The notes below the pieces were generated by a model. That model searched no databases and was not told the origin of the DNA. It saw only the letters and a list, made by a program, of their open reading frames with translations. This document shows, piece by piece, positions 34,799-43,758 of a DNA stretch of 46,911 bases; positions within the stretch are counted from its first letter, which is position 1; every line of letters begins with the position of its first letter. This DNA comes from Phocaeicola sp. (GTDB lineage Bacteria > Bacteroidota > Bacteroidia > Bacteroidales > Bacteroidaceae): contig JARIAN010000020.1 of NCBI GenBank assembly GCA_029257865.1, positions 1 to 46,911 of the forward strand, read 5' to 3'. The position numbers were made by a program, and so were the translations under genes.

Positions 34799-36793
34799 AT
34801 GAAAGAAGAAAATGAAATGCAAAACGGATTGCCCGAAAACGCATTCCGCCCCCTCAAGCCGGGTGAAAAATACCAACCACTAATGTCGCCCGACAAACAA
34901 TATCCAGAAGTCACCCTGTGGTCTGTGCTATGGGGTATTGCCATGGCCATACTGTTTTCGGCTGCGGCAGCCTACCTCGGACTGCGTGTAGGACAGGTCT
35001 TTGAAGCAGCTATCCCTATCGCCATTATCGCTGTAGGTGTATCAGGAGCAGCCAAGCGCAAGAATGCACTGGGCGAGAATGTCATCATACAGTCTATCGG
35101 AGCTTGCTCGGGAGTAATCGTGGCAGGAGCCATCTTTACCCTTCCGGCGCTCTACATCCTGCAAGACAAGTATCCGGAAATGACCGTCAACTTTATGCAG
35201 ATGTTCATCAGCTCCTTGCTGGGCGGCGTGTTGGGCATCCTGTTTCTCATCCCTTTCCGCAAATATTTCGTGAGCGAGAAGCACGGTGAGTATCCTTTTC
35301 CCGAAGCAACAGCCAGTACTCAGGTACTTATTTCGGGAGAAAAAGGCGGAAGCCAAGCAAAACCACTGTTGATGGCAGGACTGATAGGCGGCCTTTACGA
35401 CTTCATAGTAGCCACCTTTGGCTGGTGGAATGAAAACTTTACCACCCGAGTTTGCGGATGGGGAGAAATGTTGGCCGACAAAGCCAAAGTGGTTTTGAAA
35501 ATCAATACAGGTGCCGCAGTTCTCGGTCTTGGATATATCGTAGGTCTGAAATATGCCGCCATTATCTGTGCCGGCTCTCTAGCGGTATGGTTGATTATCG
35601 TACCTGGCATAGGCCTCATCTGGGGCGACCAGGTTCTTAATGCATGGAATCCGGCTCTAACAACAGCTGTCAGCGACATGACTCCAGAAGCTATCTTCTC
35701 TGAGTACGCCAAGAGTATCGGTATTGGAGGTATTGCCATGGCAGGAGTTATCGGTATTATCCGCTCTTGGGGAATCATCAAAAGTGCAGTTGGACTGGCA
35801 GCCAAAGAAATGGGCGGCAAGAAAGACAGCCAAGAGGTTTCACGCACCCAGAAAGACTTGTCTATGAAAATCATTGCCTTCGGTTCCTTGCTCACTCTGA
35901 TACTGATTTCCCTGTTCTTCTATCTGGATGTAATGCAAGGTAACTTGCTGCATACTGTAGTGGCCATCATCTTGGTGGCAGGCATCTCCTTCCTGTTTAC
36001 TACCGTAGCAGCCAACGCCATTGCCATTGTCGGTTCTAATCCTGTTTCCGGCATGACACTGATGACCTTGATTCTGGCCTCTGTTGTCATGGTAGCAGTG
36101 GGATTGAAAGGCGCCACAGGAATGGTAGCTTCTCTAATTATGGGAGGCGTAGTCTGCACAGCCCTTTCTATGGCCGGAGGTTTTATTACTGACCTTAAAA
36201 TAGGCTATTGGTTGGGAAGCACTCCTGCCAAACAGCAGACTTGGAAGTTCCTCGGCACATTGGTTTCTGCCGCAACTGTAGGTGGTGTCATCATGATTTT
36301 GAACAAGACCTATGGCTTTTCTTCGGGTGCACTGGCAGCTCCACAGGCCAATGCGATGGCAGCTGTAATCGACCCGCTGATGAACGGAGTAGCCGCGCCT
36401 TGGCTTCTCTATGGCATCGGAGCAGCTTTAGCCTTAGTGCTGACCTATTTCAAAGTCCCCGCATTGGCTTTCGCCTTGGGCATGTTCATTCCTCTCGAAC
36501 TAAACCTTCCACTCATCGTAGGAGGTGCCATCAACTGGTATGTCACCACACGAAGCAAAGATGAAAGCATAAATACCGCACGAGGTGAAAAAGGAACATT
36601 GCTGGCTTCCGGATTCATCGCCGGTGGAGCTTTGATGGGAGTAATCAGTACCCTGATGCGTTTCTGCGAAATCAATCTGATGCAGGAAGCATGGCTTGAA
36701 AACCCGATGAGCCAAGTGGCAGCACTTGTAGCCTATGCGCTACTGATTACCTACTTGATAAAAGCAAGCATGAACCTCCCAAAAAACAATTAA
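34799..36793 (+). CDS. OPT-family oligopeptide transporter
   Basis: 664 residues with about 14-16 hydrophobic helices; OPT proteins import small peptides or metal chelates with protons. The cytoplasmic N-terminus (PLKPGEKYQPLMSPD) and TM1 with LGLRVGQVFEAAIPIAII match the bacterial OPT family, and GAKRKN-like loops and EYPFPEATAS (near 165) are conserved. The last segments include the conserved LNLPLIVGGAINW. An alternative start six codons later (MQNGLPENAF) is also plausible. It ends the seven-gene run; no terminator was found before the rpsP promoter. Confidence 0.88.
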   Translation: MKEENEMQNGLPENAFRPLKPGEKYQPLMSPDKQYPEVTLWSVLWGIAMAILFSAAAAYLGLRVGQVFEAAIPIAIIAVGVSGAAKRKNALGENVIIQSIGACSGVIVAGAIFTLPALYILQDKYPEMTVNFMQMFISSLLGGVLGILFLIPFRKYFVSEKHGEYPFPEATASTQVLISGEKGGSQAKPLLMAGLIGGLYDFIVATFGWWNENFTTRVCGWGEMLADKAKVVLKINTGAAVLGLGYIVGLKYAAIICAGSLAVWLIIVPGIGLIWGDQVLNAWNPALTTAVSDMTPEAIFSEYAKSIGIGGIAMAGVIGIIRSWGIIKSAVGLAAKEMGGKKDSQEVSRTQKDLSMKIIAFGSLLTLILISLFFYLDVMQGNLLHTVVAIILVAGISFLFTTVAANAIAIVGSNPVSGMTLMTLILASVVMVAVGLKGATGMVASLIMGGVVCTALSMAGGFITDLKIGYWLGSTPAKQQTWKFLGTLVSAATVGGVIMILNKTYGFSSGALAAPQANAMAAVIDPLMNGVAAPWLLYGIGAALALVLTYFKVPALAFALGMFIPLELNLPLIVGGAINWYVTTRSKDESINTARGEKGTLLASGFIAGGALMGVISTLMRFCEINLMQEAWLENPMSQVAALVAYALLITYLIKASMNLPKNN

Positions 36794-36803
36794 GAAAACT
36801 AAA

Positions 36804-36869
36804 ATAACCCGTTGAGCGTTTGCAGATTAAATTTAATATTGTACCTTTGCAGCCGCTGATACGGGTTAT
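36804..36869. repeat. 9-base inverted repeat around the rpsP promoter
   Basis: ATAACCCGT at 36804-36812 is the complement of ACGGGTTAT at 36861-36869; the -33 and -7 boxes of rpsP lie between them. Confidence 0.45.
36819..36849 (+). promoter_or_regulatory. rpsP promoter
   Basis: TTTG at 36819-36822, 19 bases, TACCTTTG at 36842-36849, a full consensus match, followed by CAGCCGC. Confidence 0.8.
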
Positions 36870-36916
36870 CGGCATAATTCAAATCATTTTAATAATCAAA
36901 AAATTAAAGTTTAAAC

Positions 36917-37462
36917 ATGGCAACTAAAATCAGATTGCAGAGAAACGGACGTAAGAGCTATGCGTTCTATTCAATTGTTATTGCAGATTCAAGAGCACCA
37001 CGTGATGGTCGATTTACTGAAAAAATTGGTACTTACAACCCTAATACCAATCCTGCCACAGTAGATTTGAATTTCGAACGTGCTTTGCATTGGGTATTGT
37101 GCGGTGCACAGCCAACTGACACTGTACGCAACATCTTGTCTAACGAAGGTGTTTACATGAAAAAACACTTGTTGGGCGGTGTAGCTAAAGGCGCATTCAA
37201 CGAAGAACAGGCTGAAGCTAAATTCAACGCTTGGAAAGAAAACAAGCAGACAGGTTTGGCTAACTTGAAGGCTAAGCAGGAAGAAGCTGCTAAAGCTGAA
37301 GCTAAAGCTCGTTTGGAAGCTGAAAAGAAAGTAAACGAAGAAATCGCTAAGAAAGTAGCTGAAAAGAAAGCTGCTGAAGAAGCTGCTAAGGCTGAAACTG
37401 AAGCTGCTGCAACTGCAGAAGAAGCTACTGAAGAAGCTGCTGAAGCTCCTGCTGAAGCATAA
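36917..37462 (+). CDS. rpsP: 30S ribosomal protein S16 with acidic/basic C-terminal tail
   Basis: Ribosomal protein of the 30S body, needed for assembly. The first 80 residues are a normal S16 domain ([39 protein letters not shown]). Beyond it a tail of about 95 residues is rich in Ala, Glu and Lys ([25 protein letters not shown]), likely a long charged helix or coil; many Bacteroidetes S16 are extended this way while E. coli has only about 82 residues. Its strong promoter lies at 36819-36849. It is monocistronic here: rimM, trmD and rplS, its usual companions, do not follow. Confidence 0.95.
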   Translation: MATKIRLQRNGRKSYAFYSIVIADSRAPRDGRFTEKIGTYNPNTNPATVDLNFERALHWVLCGAQPTDTVRNILSNEGVYMKKHLLGGVAKGAFNEEQAEAKFNAWKENKQTGLANLKAKQEEAAKAEAKARLEAEKKVNEEIAKKVAEKKAAEEAAKAETEAAATAEEATEEAAEAPAEA

Positions 37463-37609
37463 TTTCTTTACTGAAAGCATTACAGAGGATATATCCTGCA
37501 AGGGGATGTATCCTCTTTTTTTTCTACTCTTTACCCTTACACTTGCCTCAACAGAACTGAGGTTATAGCGGATAACTTTTTTTTATGAAAAACTTTGGAC
37601 AAGATACCT

Positions 37610-37617
37610 TACCTTTG
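37610..37617 (+). promoter_or_regulatory. -7 box of the PyrD-like gene
   Basis: TACCTTTG, consensus. A TTTG stands at 37594-37597, but only 12 bases away, so the -33 is uncertain. Confidence 0.5.
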
Positions 37618-37644
37618 AAAAGGAAACAATAACCAAAGATTATT

Positions 37645-38640
37645 ATGTATACTTCAATTATCCGTCCGCTCTTATTCTGCATTGACGCAGAAACAATCCA
37701 CAAACAAATCGTTAAAGTCCTCCACTTCTACCGCTACCTCATTCCTGCAAGAATGATTGCAAGAGCAATCTTCAATGTCCGCTCCCCTTTGTTCCAATGG
37801 CGAAACCAAACTTTTAAAAACCGAATTGGACTATCTGCTGGATTCGACAAGGACGCCAGCTGTTTTGATGAACTGGGCGATTTGGGATTCGGCTTTATAG
37901 AAGTAGGAACAGTCACACCTCAGGCTATAACAGGAAATCCTTCTCCACGCATTTTCAGACTACCCAAAGACCATGCTTTGATTTCCCGTACTGGATTCAA
38001 CAACCCTGGAGAAAGGCTGTTCAAGAAAAATCTTTCACGGAAACGAAATGGAGAATACATATTGGGAGTCAATATCAACACCAATAGCCCCGACAAACCA
38101 CATCAAGCCCAAACCGACTTGATTACTCTATATAAAAGCCTTGAGGATTTTGCAGATTACTACACGATAAACTGGGGAAGCATCCCAGAAGAAACACTGC
38201 ATGAAACCTTGAAAGCGCTGAACCTCTCCTATCGCAAAGAACACTATACGCCCATTTTACTCAAACTGCCGGCCGATTTACCGCAAGAAAAATGGCAGTA
38301 TATGGTTGACTTTGCAAAGGCTAACCAATTGGATGGCTTTATTTCATCAGGTCCGAGTCAAGACCGTTCACTCCTCATCCACTCTCCGGAAAAAGAAGTA
38401 AAAGAAATAGGAGCAGGAGGAATCAGCGGGAAACCAATCCGTACCAAATCAATATCTCTAGTGAAATACCTTTCCAATCATGCCCCAAAAGAGATGTTGA
38501 TTATTGGAGCTGGAGGAATCATTACTCCAGATGATGCCAAAGATATGCTTAAAGCCGGTGCTGATCTCATACAGATTTACTCCTCCTTCATCTATGAAGG
38601 ACCATTTGTAGTGAAACGTATGATCCAGGCTTGTCGCTGA
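37645..38640 (+). CDS. Class 2-type dihydroorotate dehydrogenase homologue with altered substrate site
   Basis: 331 residues, N-terminal helical quinone-tunnel region (1-60) and FMN barrel, as in membrane-associated quinone-type PyrD. The FMN side is kept: LSAGFDKDASCFDELGDLGFGFIEVGTVTP, GGISGKPIRTKS and IYSSFIYEGPFVVK. The orotate site is not: the E. coli loop NISSPNTPGLR is replaced by NWGSIPEETL, keeping the first Asn and the Ser base but not Asn177, and ATNTT reads SSGPS, so Asn246 is Gly. I infer a related oxidoreductase with a different or broadened substrate. It is often annotated pyrD, but evidence for that activity is incomplete. Confidence 0.8.
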   Translation: MYTSIIRPLLFCIDAETIHKQIVKVLHFYRYLIPARMIARAIFNVRSPLFQWRNQTFKNRIGLSAGFDKDASCFDELGDLGFGFIEVGTVTPQAITGNPSPRIFRLPKDHALISRTGFNNPGERLFKKNLSRKRNGEYILGVNINTNSPDKPHQAQTDLITLYKSLEDFADYYTINWGSIPEETLHETLKALNLSYRKEHYTPILLKLPADLPQEKWQYMVDFAKANQLDGFISSGPSQDRSLLIHSPEKEVKEIGAGGISGKPIRTKSISLVKYLSNHAPKEMLIIGAGGIITPDDAKDMLKAGADLIQIYSSFIYEGPFVVKRMIQACR

Positions 38641-38671
38641 AAGACTCCAAAGAACACTTACTTATACACCA

Positions 38672-38726
38672 ATGCCCCGGTTGCCTATATAAACAAGCTA
38701 TTTGTTTACATAGACAACCGGGGCAT
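38672..38726. terminator. Very strong hairpin between convergent genes
   Basis: ATGCCCCGGTTG (38672-38683) and CAACCGGGGCAT (38715-38726) are complementary, and the inner bases continue with CTAT/ATAG and TAAACAA/TTGTTTA, giving a stem of about 25 with two mismatches and a 5-base loop. No run of T follows on either strand, so termination may rely on the stem alone. It stands 24 bases beyond the stop of the nuclease gene. Confidence 0.6.
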
Positions 38727-38750
38727 TTCAGAAAACCGTTTCTTGCCTTA

Positions 38751-39932
38751 TCAAGACAAGCCCCAATCGGATTTATTGAATCCGGCTTCCACCTTGTTTT
38801 CTATATCATCTGGCAAATTATGGAAAAAGTCAATTCCAGTCTTCTTCTCCAATTCATCTACCGAGATAGCATATTTTGCATAATTTCTATCTTTACCATA
38901 GTCCTTGTGTTCCAACCAGAAAGCTATAGCTTGATATTTTCCACCTTTCCAATAGAGCAAAGCCATATAGTAATATTTAGGAACCGGCACATCCTTTTTC
39001 ACTCCGATATATTTTTCTATCTGACCATCGCCAATGGTACCTCCTTTTACTACATACAATACATCTTTAGAGTTCTTGATATCTCCCCAAGACTGAACAG
39101 CATCTTCTAGCACCATCCAAATACCACCGTTGAATCCATTCTGAATCTGCGGACTCATATTCGACAGATAAAATGTCTGACGATTGGCCTCTTTTGAATA
39201 TTGTCTATCGGAAGATGCACACAGGTGTCCGCGGCTATATCCCGAACTTTTATAATCTGCCAATGTAGTCCGGTACTGTGATGGAATTTTAAGATCTTCC
39301 TTAAAATCATCATTTCTACCAACATTTTTATCAGGTGTATTTGCACTGAAAGTAAAAGCCACCCAACGGGAATGTTTCTTCGAGCAGTCCCACTCATAGC
39401 TGTAGGTCACTTGTTCTTTTCCGTTAAACTGCGTGGTATGAGTGACAAACAAATGCTTGTCGCCTCCCAGCAACCTAGGAACTTCCAATCCTTTTGCATA
39501 TTCTGAAGGATTTATCGGATCAGGCCCTGGCTCCGGGTCAACACTCCCCTCCTGTTTTGCCTGAGAGAGTTCCAAAGCAGTGGCTTTTCCGCCTATCACC
39601 ACCGTAATAATAGTGCTACGCGCTTCCCCCAGATTACTTTCTACCGTACCCATCAAGTTGGCATTACCTTTTCCCGATGTACGCACAAATGAGCACCAAG
39701 TATCCTTCACACTCACCTTCCATTCATCGGCAGTACGGATTTTTAAAATGAAACTTCCCTTATCCCCCGACAAAGGAGCATCTACATCCAATTTGACAGG
39801 CTCCGAAACCGCACCGCTGTTATCCCCCATCTCAGGATAACCTTCCGGTATAGCCTGTTCGCTACAAGAAACGATACCAGCAAACAAAACCGCCCACAGG
39901 CACATTCCAATCAACCATTGTTTTTTAATCAT
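38751..39932 (-). CDS. Surface lipoprotein DNA/RNA non-specific endonuclease with BACON-like domain
   Basis: 393 residues: signal peptide and lipobox ending at Cys23 (VLFAGIVSC), a BACON-like beta domain (about 40-125, with the terminal VIGGKATALELSQAKQEG), a Pro-rich linker, and a NUC domain (150-385) of the His-Me finger type. The catalytic His236 is in GYSRGHLCASSDRQ, with the metal-binding Asn in YLSNMSPQIQNGFN (about 258-268). It should cut DNA and RNA without sequence preference, outside the cell. It is 32 bases downstream of the EEP gene on the same strand, probably one transcript, and divergent from the TonB receptor gene. Confidence 0.9.
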   Translation of the reverse strand: MIKKQWLIGMCLWAVLFAGIVSCSEQAIPEGYPEMGDNSGAVSEPVKLDVDAPLSGDKGSFILKIRTADEWKVSVKDTWCSFVRTSGKGNANLMGTVESNLGEARSTIITVVIGGKATALELSQAKQEGSVDPEPGPDPINPSEYAKGLEVPRLLGGDKHLFVTHTTQFNGKEQVTYSYEWDCSKKHSRWVAFTFSANTPDKNVGRNDDFKEDLKIPSQYRTTLADYKSSGYSRGHLCASSDRQYSKEANRQTFYLSNMSPQIQNGFNGGIWMVLEDAVQSWGDIKNSKDVLYVVKGGTIGDGQIEKYIGVKKDVPVPKYYYMALLYWKGGKYQAIAFWLEHKDYGKDRNYAKYAISVDELEKKTGIDFFHNLPDDIENKVEAGFNKSDWGLS

Positions 39933-39964
39933 ATATTTCAGTTAAAATTACTTGAAAACGTCTG

Positions 39965-40993
39965 TTATTTCACTTCTTTTACAAAATAAACTATAGTAGG
40001 GAAATGATCGCTATAGCCATTAATCCAAACTCCTCCGGCATGAGTACGTTTCGGATAGCCTTTATATTTACCATCTGTTTGAAACATGAAGTCTCTCGTA
40101 AAGATTTCATTCTTATAATAAGTCAATGACTGACGATCTTCCGAAAGCATATTACCAGTAAATACAATCTGGTCGAACAGATTCCATTTACCCCGATACA
40201 TCAAAGTGCCGTAGCCTTTCTTCAAGGTATCCCACCAAGGGTTAAACAATTCATGGTCTTTTACATCTTTAGCCTTGCGCTTTGCTCCCAACGACACTGC
40301 CATACTCTTGTCCATAGGGTCATCGTTCATATCCCCCATAATAACTACTTTCATGTCCGGATTAACCTGCAACAATGAATCCTTCAAAGCACGAACCTGT
40401 ACTCCGGCTCTTTCTCTTGCAGGAGAAGCAGCACCACGAGAAGGCCAGTGGTTCACGATAAAAGCAATCGGGTCACCTCCCATTTCTCCAGCGGCAATCA
40501 AAAAGCCACGAGTCTTGTAGATTGTGTCTGCTGGATTTTCAGGAATATATGGAGACAATTTGCTAACCTCCAACTTAAACATCTTAGGATTGTAGAATAA
40601 GCCACAGTCTACTCCTCTTCGGTCTTCTCCTTCATAATGTACAATCTCATATCCTCTTTCCGAAAGAGCAGGTTGCTTGAGCAAATCTTCCAACACTCTG
40701 CGGTTCTCCACTTCAGATACACCTATCACTGCTGCTCCCATCGGATGCTTGTCAGCAGCGAGCAAACTTAACACTTTTGACATATTCTGCAGTTTGGACT
40801 GATATTTGGTATCATTCCAACGATTCTTACCTTCCGGAAGATATTCGTAGTCATTCTTACCCTCATCATGAGTTGTATCAAACAGGTTTTCCAGATTATA
40901 AAATGCCACTCCATACAAGGCAAAACGCTTTTCTTGAGCAAATACCCCTACCGACAGCATAGTCAGCAAAGCCAACAATACACACTTTTTCAT
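39965..40993 (-). CDS. Exported endonuclease/exonuclease/phosphatase (EEP) family protein
   Basis: 342 residues. MKKCVLLALLTMLSVGVFAQ is a signal peptide; the mature part is one EEP (DNase I-like) domain. Visible sites: FYNLENLFDT (metal Asn near 33), the metal Glu in VSEVENRRV (94/96), the His-containing NHWPSRGAAS (182), GDMNDDP (221-225) and the catalytic YSDHFP (329-330). Members of this family cleave DNA, RNA or phosphate esters; with the neighbouring NUC protein the likely role is degrading nucleic acid outside the cytoplasm. No lipobox, so it is periplasmic or released. A promoter at 41051-41082 faces this way. Confidence 0.9.
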   Translation of the reverse strand: MKKCVLLALLTMLSVGVFAQEKRFALYGVAFYNLENLFDTTHDEGKNDYEYLPEGKNRWNDTKYQSKLQNMSKVLSLLAADKHPMGAAVIGVSEVENRRVLEDLLKQPALSERGYEIVHYEGEDRRGVDCGLFYNPKMFKLEVSKLSPYIPENPADTIYKTRGFLIAAGEMGGDPIAFIVNHWPSRGAASPARERAGVQVRALKDSLLQVNPDMKVVIMGDMNDDPMDKSMAVSLGAKRKAKDVKDHELFNPWWDTLKKGYGTLMYRGKWNLFDQIVFTGNMLSEDRQSLTYYKNEIFTRDFMFQTDGKYKGYPKRTHAGGVWINGYSDHFPTIVYFVKEVK

Positions 40994-41050
40994 TTTCAGC
41001 TATTATTAAATTTGATTTAAATCCACAATAAAAGAATCTCATTTCCTAGA

Positions 41051-41082
41051 CAAATATCTAAAAATTATAGCTAACGTCACAA
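41051..41082 (-). promoter_or_regulatory. Probable promoter of the EEP/NUC pair
   Basis: On the minus strand TTG (rc of 41080-41082), 21 bases, GATATTTG (rc of 41051-41058), one mismatch. For the divergent receptor gene only a weak TTTCTTTG at 41133-41140 is visible. Confidence 0.5.
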
Positions 41083-41194
41083 TATTCATACCCTTTTTTT
41101 ATTACACACTATTAAATCTCACTTTTTTTTCGTTTCTTTGTATTAAAGAAAGTTATATAAATAGCGATTAATAACAAACCAATTATAAAAAAGT

Positions 41195-43732
41195 ATGAAA
41201 CAAAAGTTCAGACTTATGAGTGTACTTCTTTGCCTCACCCCTCCTTTGGCTCTATCGGCACAAGACAAGGTGAAAAAGAATGTACTTGAGGACAACGCAA
41301 CTTTCACTTTGACCGAATCACAATTAGGTGAAGACGAAGATGCCGGACAAGGCAACTACTCACTCGTCACTTCAAACAACGATGTGTATCTGTCAAATGT
41401 AGGTTACTTATTCAGTCCGATGCGTTTCAGAGTCAGAGGACTCGACTCGCAGTACAATGAAGTGTTCTTTAATGGCGTCCAATTCAACGATGCAGAAACC
41501 GGACGCTTTAACTATGGACTAATCGGAGGCCTGAATGATGCCACCCGCAACAAAGAAGGAATCAGCGCATTTGAAAGCAACGGATTTACTTTCGGAGCTA
41601 TTGGGGGATCTTCAAACATCAATATGCGTGCCAGCCAATATGCACCTGGATCTAAACTGGTGTTCTCGGCATGTAACCGCAACTATGTGGCAAGAGCCAT
41701 GTACACTTACTCTACGGGGCTGATGAAAAACGGATGGGCTTTTACCGGCTCATTGGGCTACCGTTGGGCGGAAAGAGGTAACATTGAAGGTACTTTCTAC
41801 AATTCATTCAGCTATTTCCTGGCTGCACAGAAAATCTTCAACAACCAGCACAGCCTGTCTATCGCTACTTGGGGAGCACCTACTGAAAGAGGTCAGCAAG
41901 GAGCATCTACTGAAGAGGCTTACTATTTGGCCAACAGCCACTATTATAACCCTAACTGGGGTTACCAGAATGGAAAGAGAAGAAACTCACGCGTGGTGAA
42001 CTCTTTCGAACCTTCTGTTATTGCAACTTGGGACTTCAACATCAACACTGACATGAAGTTGAGCACTTCTGCAGGTTTCAAATACAGTAATTATGGCACC
42101 AGTGCTTTGGGATGGAACGGAAATGCCGCCGACCCACGTCCTGACTATTACAAGAAACTGCCTAGCTCAATCTTTGATGTATACAACAGCATCCCTACAA
42201 CAGATGAACTTGACCAGTTTAATACTATAACCGGACTCTGGATGAACAACAAGGCTTACCGACAAATAGACTGGGACCAGATGTATCTAGCCAACGAAAA
42301 AGCCAACGCTACAAACACCGATGCTCTCTACTACCAGGAGCAGCGACGCAATGACCAGTTGGCTTTCAACTTGAACTCTGTGTTCAGTCATGTCATCAAC
42401 AAGCATCATAAATATACTGCCGGACTTAGCTTCAATGCAACCAAAGGTATGCACTACAAGTTAATGAAGGATATGCTGGGAGCCAAATATTATACTGATA
42501 TCGACAAGTTCTCTGTACGCGACCATGGATTCAGTTCTTCTATCATCCAAAACGACCTGGACAACCCGAACCGCAAGATTGGAGAAGGCGACCGCTTTGG
42601 ATATGACTACGACATCCATGTATATAAAGAAAGCGCATGGTTGAAGTATGAAGGCAACAAGCAGCAGTTCAACTATTTCGTTAGTGGAAAGATCGGTTCT
42701 ACACAAATGTTCCGCGATGGTAATATGCGTAACGGACGTGCCCCTTTGAAATCTAAGGGAAGCAGCGGTACTGCCAAATTCCTGGAAGGCGCAGTGAAAG
42801 CCGGCATACGTTACGACATCAACGGCAACCACTCACTCTCCTTAAACGGAAGCTATGAAGACCGTGCCCCATTGGCTTATAATGCCTTCATCGCTCCACG
42901 TATCAAAAACGACTTCGTGAAGGACTTGAAAACAGAACGTATCTTTGGTGCTGAATTGAGCTATAACTTTACCAGTTCCATCATCAACGGACGTATCACC
43001 GGATATTATATGCACTTCCAAAACCAGGTGGAAATGGACGCCTTCTATAATGACAATGAAGCACGATTCACTTACTTGTCAATGAACGGCATCAAAAAAG
43101 AACACTATGGAGTAGAAGCGGCAGCTACCGTAAAACTTACCAGCAACTTGTCTTTGACTGGTATCGCCACTTGGTCGGATGCTAAATATATCAACAATCC
43201 GGAGGCTGTACGTACTTACGAAAGTGAAAGCGAATCAAACTCAGACCGTGTATATGCAAAAGGAATGCGTGCCAACGGTACTCCTCTCTCTGCTTACAGC
43301 TTAGGACTGGACTACAACATCAAGGGATGGTTCCTTAACTTGACCGGAAACTATTACCACCGTGTATATCTGGATTTCTCTACTTACCGCCGTCTGGGAA
43401 GTGTATTGACACAGAACAATGGAGGTACAGTAGATGCCAACGGTAATGTACTCCCTGTTTCCGTTCCTGGACAGGAAGAACTTGACGGTGGCTTTATGCT
43501 GGATGCTTCAATCGGTAAATTCATCCGTTTGAAACATGGAAAGAGTCTTAGCATTAACTTGAACCTGAACAATATCCTGAACAATACCGACCTGCGCACA
43601 GGAGGTTACGAACAGAATCGTGGCGACAGTTATGAAGATGGTACCGAACGTGTCTACAAATTCTCTAAAAACTCAAAATACTATTATGCATTCCCGTTCA
43701 ATGCTTATTTGAACGTAGGCTTCAAGTTCTAA
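41195..43732 (+). CDS. TonB-dependent outer-membrane receptor without SusD partner
   Basis: 845 residues. A signal peptide (about 1-22, LCLTPPLALSAQ) leads into a plug domain with MRFRVRGLDSQYNEVFFNGV and a barrel of many amphipathic strands that ends in AYLNVGFKF with terminal Phe. I see no carboxypeptidase-like N-terminal extension and no SusD-like gene; a DUF5689-like lipoprotein follows instead. The receptor imports a ligand using energy from TonB. Its position opposite two nuclease genes and before two OB-fold-like lipoproteins suggests oligonucleotide or nucleoside phosphate uptake; this is inference. Confidence 0.88.
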   Translation: MKQKFRLMSVLLCLTPPLALSAQDKVKKNVLEDNATFTLTESQLGEDEDAGQGNYSLVTSNNDVYLSNVGYLFSPMRFRVRGLDSQYNEVFFNGVQFNDAETGRFNYGLIGGLNDATRNKEGISAFESNGFTFGAIGGSSNINMRASQYAPGSKLVFSACNRNYVARAMYTYSTGLMKNGWAFTGSLGYRWAERGNIEGTFYNSFSYFLAAQKIFNNQHSLSIATWGAPTERGQQGASTEEAYYLANSHYYNPNWGYQNGKRRNSRVVNSFEPSVIATWDFNINTDMKLSTSAGFKYSNYGTSALGWNGNAADPRPDYYKKLPSSIFDVYNSIPTTDELDQFNTITGLWMNNKAYRQIDWDQMYLANEKANATNTDALYYQEQRRNDQLAFNLNSVFSHVINKHHKYTAGLSFNATKGMHYKLMKDMLGAKYYTDIDKFSVRDHGFSSSIIQNDLDNPNRKIGEGDRFGYDYDIHVYKESAWLKYEGNKQQFNYFVSGKIGSTQMFRDGNMRNGRAPLKSKGSSGTAKFLEGAVKAGIRYDINGNHSLSLNGSYEDRAPLAYNAFIAPRIKNDFVKDLKTERIFGAELSYNFTSSIINGRITGYYMHFQNQVEMDAFYNDNEARFTYLSMNGIKKEHYGVEAAATVKLTSNLSLTGIATWSDAKYINNPEAVRTYESESESNSDRVYAKGMRANGTPLSAYSLGLDYNIKGWFLNLTGNYYHRVYLDFSTYRRLGSVLTQNNGGTVDANGNVLPVSVPGQEELDGGFMLDASIGKFIRLKHGKSLSINLNLNNILNNTDLRTGGYEQNRGDSYEDGTERVYKFSKNSKYYYAFPFNAYLNVGFKF

Positions 43733-43758
43733 TGAACCCGGTAGTATAATTGTATTAA

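Noticed and set aside
38631-39110. 159-codon plus-strand frame opposite the nuclease gene
   Set aside because: Antisense to a well-supported nuclease CDS and starts inside the PyrD-like stop region.
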